From Ruminococcaceae bacterium UBA3751 (GTDB lineage: Bacteria > Bacillota > Clostridia > Oscillospirales > Acutalibacteraceae), in the NCBI GenBank assembly GCA_002371215.1, contig DFGL01000045.1, positions 1 through 64,000 on the forward strand: 64,000 nt of DNA, in the 5' to 3' direction. Positions 9,801 through 18,716 of the stretch are shown one piece after another; the stretch's first letter is position 1; every line of letters starts with the position of its first letter. The position numbers were made by a program, and so were the translations under genes. The notes under the pieces are model-generated. The model worked only from the letters and a program-made list of their open reading frames with translations. It had not been told where the DNA came from and did no database searches.

Positions 9801-11783
9801 TATAATATTGAAGCTTATCAGGGTGATAATTATTCCACCTCGCTGAATTATACGATGACAAAGGTAAACGACCTCGGTGTTTCACAGAACTATGTTGCCG
9901 CCACCTGCCTGTATCAGCAGTGCTTCGGGCTCGGCAATGCAAGGTTTATCAGACCTACAAACAACTATGTTAACGCCTTTGGCTCGGGACTCGGTATATA
10001 TAATTTTGAAAAATGCATTTATGATGACGGCTATACCAATAAGCTTCCCGAAAACATAAAGTTCGGCTACAGCAATATACAGTTTTTGCCCACGGGACTA
10101 TATGTTACGGGATATACGAAAAACGGCAGAGCGCTGACGCTTGATGATGTCGTTTTCAGCACCAAAGCCTATGTAGCAAACGAAGAAAGCGGCAAGCTTT
10201 CCGTTACCCTTTCAGGTGAAAAGACACTCGCAGGCAATGCTCCCGTCGGCGCATTTCACGGTGTAAGCGATATGAAGAATCCGCGCAGCACAAAGCCGTT
10301 TAATCTCAGCACACCCGATTATTGTTATGACGGAAAATTCAGGGCGTCAGGCAAAGAGTTCTATATCTATATAAGCGGCACAAAGCTTGCAAAGCGCCGC
10401 TATATAACAAGTCTTTCAATAGGCGCATTTTCAAGAGACCAGTATAAGTCAACCAATCCCAATGCAACAAAAGACGAGCTTAAAGCGGTAGACGGCATTG
10501 TTGAGGGAACGGCGATGTCGGCAGCGGCAAGCGCCTGCTCGGATGAGGTTCTTGTTTATAACATTGCAACCGACAGTCAGGGCGATGCGTGGTATAATCA
10601 CCAGAAGGACGGCAAAGCAATAAATGAAGCGCCCGAAGACAAGCCTGCGGCATATATCGGCATAAGCCGAACTGATGCAGGAGTCAGCACTGATGAAAAC
10701 AGCACCAAGCAACGTCCGATAACAGGCGTGTTGCTGTATTTGCTTAATGATTCAACGGCACCGAATGAGATTGAAATAGACAGCGTTAAGTATTACTGCG
10801 CAGGAGTTTCAACGCCTTTAACTATGAAGGGTAAAAAATATTTCCTTTACTATTCATACAGCAAGGGTGCTTTCCCCGGCGAGCCGATTGAAGATATTAC
10901 TATTGATAACATACCGATTATAAACGGTTATGCAACAAATGTCTGCGGCGATAAAAGCAGCAGTGTGCCATACGGTAATCCCGAGCAGACGAATTTCATT
11001 CATGTGAAATATGAGCGCGACCCGAGAACGGATTTCTTCAACAAGCTTTATATCGGTCAGGGAGATACAGCCCGTGCGGCTCAATGCGATTTACTTACCA
11101 ATGGCTGTCTGGAATATATTGATTTGGATGCTAATTTAGGCGTTGTGGGGCACAGCGTGTATATCGGTTTCCGCAGGGGACATCTTGATCTGGATGAAAT
11201 AAACAGCAAAAACACCGAAAAATTGAGGGAAAAAGAGAAGCGAACCCAGCTTCAGGAAGCAATCTACGATATTATTATCACGGATGATGAGCCATACCGT
11301 GAGGAAGGTATTGTCAGAAACAATATCTATTATAAGCCCGTTGGCAATAAGGATTTAACAGGCGGTATGGGACACAGACTGTATATGTACTATGCAAGTC
11401 CGTGGTATTCCGAGCGATATAATAAAACAACGGGTGCAAGTACGCTTCTTCCGCAGGATGTTTATAGCGGCTACTATACGCATTTTGCACTTGCTCAGTA
11501 CGACAGAGTGCCGTATAATTCCTCTCTTGCAGGCACAACCAATACCCAAAATTCGGTTAAGCCCTGGGAATACGTTATGCTTGCCGATGGCTCCATAGCG
11601 GCTGATTTGAACGAGGGCACAATTGCCTTTAAGTCGGACAGCGAAACTTCTCGCTATGCCTATGATAACCGTATAACAATGTTTGCTCAGCGTGACGACG
11701 GCAGCGTTAAGCCTGCAGGTGAAATAACCGGCGGCTTTGTTGAAAAGAGTATGGCTGTCGGCAGTGCATATATTAATAATTAA
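6846..11783 (+). CDS. Giant exported protein with repeated beta-prism-like motifs
   Basis: A 1645-residue protein of unrecognised family. It has an N-terminal signal or anchor segment (residues 9-35). The N-terminal half is homologous to the four downstream paralogues: the YLGYKTT...AITDI motif near residue 80, then a helical region, then an SDAVRKSTAENA segment. Residues ~460-535 are hydrophobic with three to four helices. A Q/E-rich linker near residue 680 follows. The C-terminal ~950 residues repeat the pattern: FIGYTMTTNRSKAITDLRV, YIGISRT...RPITGVLLY, YIGFRR, and GEPI after AYTTDERA, YYTTNIEA and SKGAFP. The pattern resembles the MABP beta-prism signature (YLxYKR...PITDI), which is only a tentative link. 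There is no C-terminal anchor. ATG 6846 has AAGGAG 9 bases upstream. Confidence 0.6.
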   Translation: MTVTKNKTSKIICSLLCVALAVCIGFISMTQIIAEAVQPKAYVEDIKIFESDEDDAADRAKKWFEDNGYVYTDINLNQGTGYDDSAYLGYKTTTNKDMAITDIRMMAMDTGYTIYNYTDMMNYIAAQNAGTAQTMQSAAAAFVKNYKAGSPKAQDAYNGLNLFCVGDENRIKLGDYIVAGKTDVKFFTKMIMKSGTGTLNAVHGFLSNGIAPYQNDLDESGKIVTTNWAEFLIKSELWETIENDEITTDEINDLHKKYNDSARELFKTVQDFATYYENAAARQSEKNELLENETVEDATEKMDEVEREDADFLYLAAYEMLNEYAFSNEEKLGDWFVSLGKTNSDKIDLTQLYPVVEAMGKCQASIASSGGFVSAVLNLAENKHNEDMDDALDKAEKKIKDLTDKEAFDIWENNDGEIENSTIAFTSDAVRKSTAENALGRKSNWEKKKETIQEIEKIANLVMGIMFVALPVLQAVLTLAVVVTKIMAATCIAVAALNTMCVWLLAVVSFLNACLPYISLIIMIASITAVVTIYVKEYIMGDKVHIDKQSAKPDFIFDSQEKKDETLDIRYKSVRNNSGEVSDINCGCQVYWCLLAYTTDERAGEPICADDSGNIFKCVTGDTVSPSGYDFIRFFGERNAADCNTYCKKNKVGGIYIYYRTESSVQEENVSPKQETQPAGEQPEQQETEQTEQQQERNYLADIIVCTGKDVAEAKAKISRHSGKYYVYDYNLSPDCEQATFIGYTMTTNRSKAITDLRVAPYIGVSQQSDKMMLGDIEYVRVDILGAYITYGDEKTKPQADCLYYTTNIEAGEPILADGLHAVTSASQIKNGWEPVSVFSGMPYDFNTALIDDDYADPTAVAWLNDKVITTVSGYKGEDDESEVLNNHRYVHLYTESDKMYTSGTKYLSGLFLIGGYNTFDNSWTHSDDEEYCEKFRDEYVAKEYRTGICGTNLLESLSVAKYVCWNNMQSYLCYIWSYSPKRALYNIEAYQGDNYSTSLNYTMTKVNDLGVSQNYVAATCLYQQCFGLGNARFIRPTNNYVNAFGSGLGIYNFEKCIYDDGYTNKLPENIKFGYSNIQFLPTGLYVTGYTKNGRALTLDDVVFSTKAYVANEESGKLSVTLSGEKTLAGNAPVGAFHGVSDMKNPRSTKPFNLSTPDYCYDGKFRASGKEFYIYISGTKLAKRRYITSLSIGAFSRDQYKSTNPNATKDELKAVDGIVEGTAMSAAASACSDEVLVYNIATDSQGDAWYNHQKDGKAINEAPEDKPAAYIGISRTDAGVSTDENSTKQRPITGVLLYLLNDSTAPNEIEIDSVKYYCAGVSTPLTMKGKKYFLYYSYSKGAFPGEPIEDITIDNIPIINGYATNVCGDKSSSVPYGNPEQTNFIHVKYERDPRTDFFNKLYIGQGDTARAAQCDLLTNGCLEYIDLDANLGVVGHSVYIGFRRGHLDLDEINSKNTEKLREKEKRTQLQEAIYDIIITDDEPYREEGIVRNNIYYKPVGNKDLTGGMGHRLYMYYASPWYSERYNKTTGASTLLPQDVYSGYYTHFALAQYDRVPYNSSLAGTTNTQNSVKPWEYVMLADGSIAADLNEGTIAFKSDSETSRYAYDNRITMFAQRDDGSVKPAGEITGGFVEKSMAVGSAYINN

Positions 11784-11802
11784 TGTTTTGAAAGGGATTG
11801 TT

Positions 11803-14082
11803 ATGAAACATTTAACAAGGGCAATTATCGCAGTTTTTATGGCTGTGCTGATGGGAACTCTGCTTCCCGTTCAGGTGTTTGCAGACACGCCCGATTACAT
11901 CAGTGAAGTAAAAGTGTTTATGGGGGATTATTCCGCTGCCGAAAGCGAGGGCTATACGCTCCTCGGGAACGGCAGCAATCCCGTTGACCTGAACCAAAAC
12001 GCAGGCGGCGGCTTGGGCTCAAAAGGCGAAAAGGCAGTATATCTCGGCTATAAAACAACACAAGTGAGAAGCGAAGCCATTTCGGATCTTGCCCTTATGA
12101 ATATGAAAGGCGGCTATGATGTTGCCGAATATACTGCGCTGATGAATCAGCAGATGAAATCTCAAATCCTGCCTTTTATTGAAAAGTTTCAGGCAACTAT
12201 TGATGAGTACAGGGCAAACTACGCTTCTAATAACAGAAGCAATAAACAGCGCGCATCGTATATTCACGATATGCTTGATAAAATGATTGATGATGATACA
12301 GGCAGCGGATTGGGAACTTTGCTGCTTAATCCAACAAAGCAGGAACTTGGCGATGCTGCTTATAATGCGCTGCCCGATGCAGAGAAGAAGCAGCATGCAG
12401 ACCTTGCAACAATAATTGCTCAGTCAAACGGTCAGGCAACGCTTATGCTTGAAAATCTGCTCACTCGTGCGGCAGATAATAATTCAGACAGCTGGATAGA
12501 CAGGTTTGCCGAAATTAATTATGACAAGCTTGTTGATTTTACAGGTATGGCGCCCACCGATGCAAACAAAGAACTTGCAAAGCTTTATGATGACGATGCA
12601 TATCTTTTGTTGCAGCAGTGGAATGATTTAAGCAAAGAACTGCTGAGTTATGACGATGCAGTGGAAAAAGTTGATAATTATGTTGTTCCCGATTTAGAAG
12701 CTCTTAAGGCAGAAATCGCATCAGTAGACAAAGATACCGATGCGGAAGAATTCCAAAGATTAACCGAAGAATATGTTGAAGCCCAGAAGAAAGAAAAGGA
12801 AATCCAGAATTGCACTGAAATAATTGCAATTTACGATATGCTTGATGAAACTGATTACGGCGACGGCACTATGCTTGATTTCTTCACGCAGGATTACGAT
12901 GAGGTTGAAGATGATGTAACAATGCTTTATCCTTTGGTTGCCTCTCTTACGAACGGGCAGCGTGCAGGGCTTGAGTTTGTTTCACTCAGAGAGTTGATGC
13001 TTATTGCGATAACAACCGTAGAAGGTTACGGCTCCGTTAATCTTGATGAAATAGAAGAAGTATCTATTTATGACGGCGTTGACAGAGGCATTTATGAAAA
13101 AGGCGGCGTTGCGCTCACCAGTGATGCTATCCGCACAAAAGCGCTGAATAAGGTACAGGAGGAAAACTCCAAACTGAGCGGCTGGAGCATTGCAACAATT
13201 GCGCTCACAGGCGCTTGCTTCCTTGCACTTGCAGGCTCGGCCATATCATGGGCTGTTTATGCTTCCAAATTCAAAGCAGTTGCACATGAAGTTAATTTAA
13301 CGCTTGTAGAGCTGGAAATGGCATATCCCAGAATTAACGGAAAGGTTGTTCACTGGAGCTTAAACGAGGCTTTGAAATTCTCGGATAAGGAAACGCAGGC
13401 GCTGTATAAATGCTATGCGGCAAAATCGGCAATGTGCAAGTATATGACTGTCGGCTTCGGCATTGCAATGATTGTTTTTGCAGGTATTACAACCTGGCTC
13501 ACCTGGCGCGATATGTGCGCTTACTATGATGTAAAATTCAGCCCCATTCCGCATTATATGGTCGATGAAAAGGATATTATCGGCTACAACAAAAAGGGCG
13601 AAAAAATAATGCTCAAAAATCAGTCTGCATACTATAAAGCAGTTGATTGCAACAGAACCGAATCGGACGAGATGTTCAAGGCGCTCGGAACCTGCGCGGA
13701 TATGAACGGCGATGTCGGCAGGCAATGGCTCGCACTTTATGCAGTTAAAAATGAAGTTATGGAGCCGATTCTTGCTTCATCGCTAAAAGTGGTTGTTGAC
13801 AACGCACAGATTCCCGCGGGCTACACAACGGGCATTCATATGTTCGGCTCGGATGCAGCGTTCAATCTCAACAGCAGTCTTTACGACTGGAATGACAGCG
13901 CACCAAGTGTTTATATTTACTTTAAAACAGACGACAGCACCGCAAGCACAACAGGTGCCAACTTCACTGCCGGCTCGTTAGCCCTTGCAGGAGGCGCAGG
14001 ATTGGTTCTCGGAGCTGCAATCACTGCAATCGCTTCCGCAACCATAAAGAAAAAGGAAGAAAACAAAACAGCAATTGCATAA
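11803..14082 (+). CDS. Tandem surface-protein paralogue 1
   Basis: A 759-residue protein, first of four tandem paralogues. It has a signal peptide cleaved near VQVFA, then DTPDYISEVKV. A beta-rich motif VYLGYKTT...AISDLALMNMKGGY is followed by about 350 mainly helical, acidic residues and a conserved VALTSDAIR segment. Membrane helix 1 is at about 461-487, a loop at 488-548, and helix 2 at about 548-568. A near-invariant domain follows (HYMVDEKDIIGYNKKGEK, QWLALYAVKN, EPILASSLKVV), then a third helix (723-748) with a lysine-rich tail. Simple topology puts the N- and C-terminal domains outside and the loop inside. AAAGGG precedes the ATG. It follows the giant gene by 19 bp. Function unknown. 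Confidence 0.65.
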   Translation: MKHLTRAIIAVFMAVLMGTLLPVQVFADTPDYISEVKVFMGDYSAAESEGYTLLGNGSNPVDLNQNAGGGLGSKGEKAVYLGYKTTQVRSEAISDLALMNMKGGYDVAEYTALMNQQMKSQILPFIEKFQATIDEYRANYASNNRSNKQRASYIHDMLDKMIDDDTGSGLGTLLLNPTKQELGDAAYNALPDAEKKQHADLATIIAQSNGQATLMLENLLTRAADNNSDSWIDRFAEINYDKLVDFTGMAPTDANKELAKLYDDDAYLLLQQWNDLSKELLSYDDAVEKVDNYVVPDLEALKAEIASVDKDTDAEEFQRLTEEYVEAQKKEKEIQNCTEIIAIYDMLDETDYGDGTMLDFFTQDYDEVEDDVTMLYPLVASLTNGQRAGLEFVSLRELMLIAITTVEGYGSVNLDEIEEVSIYDGVDRGIYEKGGVALTSDAIRTKALNKVQEENSKLSGWSIATIALTGACFLALAGSAISWAVYASKFKAVAHEVNLTLVELEMAYPRINGKVVHWSLNEALKFSDKETQALYKCYAAKSAMCKYMTVGFGIAMIVFAGITTWLTWRDMCAYYDVKFSPIPHYMVDEKDIIGYNKKGEKIMLKNQSAYYKAVDCNRTESDEMFKALGTCADMNGDVGRQWLALYAVKNEVMEPILASSLKVVVDNAQIPAGYTTGIHMFGSDAAFNLNSSLYDWNDSAPSVYIYFKTDDSTASTTGANFTAGSLALAGGAGLVLGAAITAIASATIKKKEENKTAIA

Positions 14083-14097
14083 TATGGGGGAATATAT

Positions 14098-16455
14098 ATG
14101 AAACATTTAACAAGAGCAATTATCGCAGTCTTTATGGCTGTACTTATTGGAACACTGATTCCCGTTCAGGTGTTTGCAGATACGCCCGATTATATCAGCG
14201 AAGTTAAAGTTTTTATGGGCGATTATTCCGCTGCCGAGGCAGAGGGTTATACGCTGCTTAAGGACGGGAGCAATCCTGTTGATTTAAACCAAGATGCCGG
14301 CGGCAGTATCGCGTCGAAAGGTGAAAAAGCCGTTTTTCTCGGCTATAAAACCACAAAGAAAGCCGACGAGGCGATTACCGACCTTGCGCTGATGAATATG
14401 AAGGGCGGCTATGATGTTGCGGAATACGATGCGCTTTATAACCGATATATCAATGCGCAGATGATGCCGTTTATTCAAACATTTCTTGCAACCATCAATG
14501 AATACCGTGCCAACTACGTTTCCAAAAATGCAGCGAACAAGGCAAGAGCGCAGTATGTTCACGATACGCTCAATAAGTTTATTGACGACGATACGGGCAA
14601 GGGGCTCGGCGATTTACTGCTGAACGAAACCATCTATGAAATGGCAAAGCCGCAGTACGACGCACTTTCCGATAAAGAGAAAGAAAAAACAAACTTTAAC
14701 GATGTCAACGAAAGCGTGCGTAATTCTCTCAGTGCAACCGAGAGAAAAGAGCATGCCGACCTTCTCACCATTCTGGCGCAGGGCAACGGTAACGCTATCC
14801 TGCTGCTGCAAAACCTGTTGATGCGTGCAGCGGACAGCAACAATAATACTTGGATGGAGCGTATGAGCAATCTTTCCTATGATGCTCTGCTCGACCAGAC
14901 CGGTTTGCCTCCTACGGATGCAGCCAAGAAGGTTGCCAAGTTATACGACGATACGGCGCAGACGATTCTTGATATGTGGGATGATTTCAGCAAAGAGATG
15001 AACGCGTACGACGACAATGTTGAAGCGGTGGAGGCATTTGACTTTGACGCCTGCCAGGAAGCCATTGACGCCAAGGATACCATTACCGAAAAAACAAGCG
15101 AAGCGGAGAAAGAAGAAATCCTGAATGCTTTTGTGGAAGCAGTTGGCAAACTTTCCGAAATCACAGCAAAGAGCCAGGCGATTGCCCTTCATGACGCTAT
15201 GGATGAAATGGATTATCTCGACGGTACCATGCTCGATTTCTTTATGCAGAGTGCCGAGGAGATTGAGGATGATATTACTATTTTGTATCCTATGGCGGCG
15301 GTTTTGACGAACGGTCAGAAGGCAGGGCTTGACATCGTTTCACTTCGTGAACTGTGCATCATTACATTGACCGATGGTAAGCAGTATAAAAATACTGACG
15401 CTGACTTTATGGAGGAAACCTCTGTTTTTGACGGCGTTGACCGCAGAATTTATGAAAAGGGCGGCGTGGCGCTGACCAGCGACTCGCTGAGAAAAGATGC
15501 GCTCGCAAAGGCAACGGAAAACGATAGTTTTTCATTTAGTTGGTGGACTTACGGTATGATGGGTGTCACCGTTCTTTCCGCTGCGGCACTGTTTGCTTCT
15601 GTCAAATACCTCGGCAAAGTCAAGAATTTGGCTTCAGAAGCTACCAGCCAATACGAGTATGTATATGAGGTAATCGAAGAGAGTGGCTATAACGAAATGT
15701 CAGGCGCGTCCTTATCCAATGAGGAAATCATTGCCCAAATGAAGGCAAATAATGGTTATAGAGAGGTTTATAATAATTATAACTCGGCTAACAGTTTGGT
15801 GAAGTCAACAAGATATTTGACCTACGGCATTACAGCTGTTATGGTCATAATGATTGCCATTACTACCTGGCTTACCTGGCGCGATATGTGCGCTTACTAT
15901 GATGTAAAATTCAGCCCCATTCCGCATTATATGGTCGATGAAAAGGATATTATCGGCTACAACAAAAAGGGCGAAAAAATAATGCTCAAAAATCAGTCGG
16001 CGTATTATAAAGCCGTCGAGTGTAACAGAACCGAAGCAGACGAGATGTTCAAGTCGCTCGGAACCTGCGCGGATATGAACGGCGACGTCGGTCAGCAGTG
16101 GCTGGCGCTCTATGCAGTTAAGAATGAAGTTATGGAACCGATTCTTGCTTCTTCTCTTAAAGCGGTTGTCGGCGACGCTCAAATGCCTGCGGGTTATAAA
16201 ACGGGTGTTCATATGTTCGGCACAGAAGCAGCGTTCAACCTCAACAGCAGTCTTTACGACTGGAATGACAGCGCACCAAGTGTTTATATTTACTTTAAAA
16301 CAGACGATACAGCAGCAAGCACTACGGCTTCAACCTTCACGGGCGGTGCGCTCGCTCTTGCAGGCGGTGCAGGATTAATCCTTGGCGCTGCCGTTACGGC
16401 AATTGCTTCCGCAGCTGTAAAGAAAAAAGAAAAAACAAAATCTACGGTTGCATGA
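14098..16455 (+). CDS. Tandem surface-protein paralogue 2
   Basis: A 785-residue paralogue with the same order: signal peptide (VQVFA), DTPDYISEVKVFMGDYS, VFLGYKTTKKADEAITDLAL, helical domain, two membrane helices (about 481-505 and 572-594), conserved C-terminal domain, terminal helix and KKKEKTK tail. The segment between the helices is unlike paralogue 1 and contains a Tyr/Glu-rich helix. By contrast 15874-15998 is identical base for base to 13501-13625 of paralogue 1. The start has GGGGG 7 bases upstream, 15 bp after the previous stop. An extra FNDVNESVRNSLSA insertion relative to paralogues 1 and 3 is shared with paralogue 4, where it reads FYDVNNQVRDALPE. Confidence 0.65.
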   Translation: MKHLTRAIIAVFMAVLIGTLIPVQVFADTPDYISEVKVFMGDYSAAEAEGYTLLKDGSNPVDLNQDAGGSIASKGEKAVFLGYKTTKKADEAITDLALMNMKGGYDVAEYDALYNRYINAQMMPFIQTFLATINEYRANYVSKNAANKARAQYVHDTLNKFIDDDTGKGLGDLLLNETIYEMAKPQYDALSDKEKEKTNFNDVNESVRNSLSATERKEHADLLTILAQGNGNAILLLQNLLMRAADSNNNTWMERMSNLSYDALLDQTGLPPTDAAKKVAKLYDDTAQTILDMWDDFSKEMNAYDDNVEAVEAFDFDACQEAIDAKDTITEKTSEAEKEEILNAFVEAVGKLSEITAKSQAIALHDAMDEMDYLDGTMLDFFMQSAEEIEDDITILYPMAAVLTNGQKAGLDIVSLRELCIITLTDGKQYKNTDADFMEETSVFDGVDRRIYEKGGVALTSDSLRKDALAKATENDSFSFSWWTYGMMGVTVLSAAALFASVKYLGKVKNLASEATSQYEYVYEVIEESGYNEMSGASLSNEEIIAQMKANNGYREVYNNYNSANSLVKSTRYLTYGITAVMVIMIAITTWLTWRDMCAYYDVKFSPIPHYMVDEKDIIGYNKKGEKIMLKNQSAYYKAVECNRTEADEMFKSLGTCADMNGDVGQQWLALYAVKNEVMEPILASSLKAVVGDAQMPAGYKTGVHMFGTEAAFNLNSSLYDWNDSAPSVYIYFKTDDTAASTTASTFTGGALALAGGAGLILGAAVTAIASAAVKKKEKTKSTVA

Positions 16456-16470
16456 TGTGGAGAAATGCAT

Positions 16471-18690
16471 ATGAAATATTTATCACGAGCAATTATCGCA
16501 GTCTTTATTGCTGTACTTATCGGAACTCTGTTTCCCGTTCAGGTTTTTGCAGATACGCCTGATTATATCAGCGAAGTTAAAATCGGTATGGGCAAAAATT
16601 CAGAAGACGCGCTTGCAGGGCTTGAGGGATACACTGTTCTTAAAGACGGCAATAATCCCGTTGACCTTAACCAAGACGCGGGCAAGGAGAGCAACGGACC
16701 TTTCAGCGTCGGCGCTAAAGGCAACAAGATAGTTTATCTCGGCTATAAAACAACCAAGAACATCAAGGAGGCAATAACCGATCTTGCTTTAATGAATATG
16801 AAGGGCGGATATGACGTTAATGAATATGAGATTTTAATGGAATATCAGTTAAAATCGCAGATTCTGCCCTTCGTTGAAAGCTTTACAAAGTCGCTTGAAG
16901 AATACCGCGCAAATTATAATTCAAAAAGCAAGGCAAACAAACAGCGCGCAAAATACATTCACGATATTCTTAACAAGCTGACGGATGACGACACGGGCAA
17001 GCCCCTTGGCGATTTATTCCTGAACAAAACAAAATACGAGCTGGGTGATACAGCGTATAATGCTCTTTCCGATGAGGAAAAGAAGGAACACGCCGATATC
17101 GTAACAATAATTGCGCAGGCAAACGGAAGAGCAACCTTAACCCTTGAAAATCTGATTACAAGAGCCGCCGATACAAACAAAACCAGCTGGCTTGAGCGTT
17201 TTGAATCAACCGAATACGATGATTTGATTGAGCAGACGGGCGAAGCCCTTACAGACGCGAGAAAAACGCTTGCAAGAATGTATGACGATAATGCAAACAC
17301 CATTCTTGATATGTGGGAAGCCTTCCGCGAAGAATTATCAGGATATGATGAAGCTCTGAACACCGTCGAAAATTATGATGAAGCCTCTGTTAACGCTGCG
17401 TTTGAAGCGATGGATAATCTCAGCAAAAACGCAAGTGATTCACAAAAGCAGGAAATCATCAGCAATTATGAAGCTGCAGGAAAAGCGTTGCTTGAATACA
17501 CTGACGCAATGCAGATAATAACTATTCATGATAAGCTTTCCGAAACGGATTATCTTGATTCAACCATGCTTGATTTCTTCCTTCGCGACAGCAGTGATTT
17601 GGAAGATGATATAACTCTGCTTTATCCTATGGCTGCTGCTTTTTCGCAGGGACAGCGCACAGGGCTTGAATTCATTTCACTTAAGGATTTGATACTGATT
17701 GCAATCGCAGGTGAGGAAGGTTATTCCGACCGTAATCTCGATAAACTCGAGCCTGCCTCAATTTATGAGGGCGTTGACCGCGCTGTCTATGAGAAGGGCG
17801 GTGTTGCCCTTACAACCGAGGCTCGCAGAAAAAAGGCTTCCGCTTACGAGGAAGTTGAAAAAGCCAATTCCAACCTCTATTATATTATGCTTTATGTTAC
17901 AATCGGAATCGGTGCAGTTGCGGCGATTTCGGGCGTTGCGGCATTAAAGCTCTATATGTTTGCTCAGAAAGCGGATATCGTTTATGCAAACAAAAGCTAT
18001 GAGCTGTTTGATAAAGCGGTAAGCACTGCGTGGAGAAACTCAAAAATTGCAACATCCCTGACCGCAGGTCTGAGCATTGTCGCAGGTATACTTATGCTGA
18101 TAACCATTGTTATTGATTGTTATGAAATGAGTCAGTACTACAATGTTCAGTTCACTCCCATTCCGCATTATATGGTTGATGAAAAGGATTTGATAAGCTA
18201 TAACAAAAAAGGCGAAAAGGTGGTTTTGAAAAACCAGTCGGCTTATTATAAAGCCGTTGAATGCAACAGAACCGAAGCTGACGAGATGTTCAAAATGCTC
18301 GGAACCTGCGCCGATATGAACGGCGATGTGGGTCAGCAGTGGCTTGCGCTTTATGCAGTTAAAAATGAAGTTATGGAGCCGATTCTTGCTTCATCGCTAA
18401 AAGTGGTTGTTGACAACGCACAGATTCCCGCGGGCTATACAACGGGTATTCATATGTTTGGAACGGATGCGGCATTTAATCTTAACAGCAGTCTTTACGA
18501 CTGGAATGACAGCGCACCAAGTGTTTATATTTACTTTAAAACAGACGATACAGCAGCAAGCACTACGGCTTCAACCTTCACGGGCGGTGCGCTCGCTCTT
18601 GCAGGCGGCGTAGGCGTTGTTCTCGGAGCAGTCCTGTCGGCAGTTGCTTTTAACGTAAAGAAAAAGAAAAGCCGTCCTGAAACGGCATAA
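16471..18690 (+). CDS. Tandem surface-protein paralogue 3
   Basis: A 739-residue paralogue with signal peptide, IVYLGYKTTKNIKEAITDLAL motif, helical ectodomain, two membrane helices (about 470-497 and 528-550), conserved C-terminal domain, terminal helix and KKKKSR tail. The loop between the helices is about 30 residues shorter than in the others. Its C-terminal region is a mosaic: 18373-18515 is identical to paralogue 4 (20775-20917) and 18484-18608 is identical to paralogue 2 (16243-16367). ATG 16471 is preferred to ATG 16465 because GTGGAG lies 8 bases upstream of 16471. It begins 15 bp after paralogue 2. Confidence 0.65.
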   Translation: MKYLSRAIIAVFIAVLIGTLFPVQVFADTPDYISEVKIGMGKNSEDALAGLEGYTVLKDGNNPVDLNQDAGKESNGPFSVGAKGNKIVYLGYKTTKNIKEAITDLALMNMKGGYDVNEYEILMEYQLKSQILPFVESFTKSLEEYRANYNSKSKANKQRAKYIHDILNKLTDDDTGKPLGDLFLNKTKYELGDTAYNALSDEEKKEHADIVTIIAQANGRATLTLENLITRAADTNKTSWLERFESTEYDDLIEQTGEALTDARKTLARMYDDNANTILDMWEAFREELSGYDEALNTVENYDEASVNAAFEAMDNLSKNASDSQKQEIISNYEAAGKALLEYTDAMQIITIHDKLSETDYLDSTMLDFFLRDSSDLEDDITLLYPMAAAFSQGQRTGLEFISLKDLILIAIAGEEGYSDRNLDKLEPASIYEGVDRAVYEKGGVALTTEARRKKASAYEEVEKANSNLYYIMLYVTIGIGAVAAISGVAALKLYMFAQKADIVYANKSYELFDKAVSTAWRNSKIATSLTAGLSIVAGILMLITIVIDCYEMSQYYNVQFTPIPHYMVDEKDLISYNKKGEKVVLKNQSAYYKAVECNRTEADEMFKMLGTCADMNGDVGQQWLALYAVKNEVMEPILASSLKVVVDNAQIPAGYTTGIHMFGTDAAFNLNSSLYDWNDSAPSVYIYFKTDDTAASTTASTFTGGALALAGGVGVVLGAVLSAVAFNVKKKKSRPETA

Positions 18691-18716
18691 AGACAAACAG
18701 AAAGAAGGATATTAGT

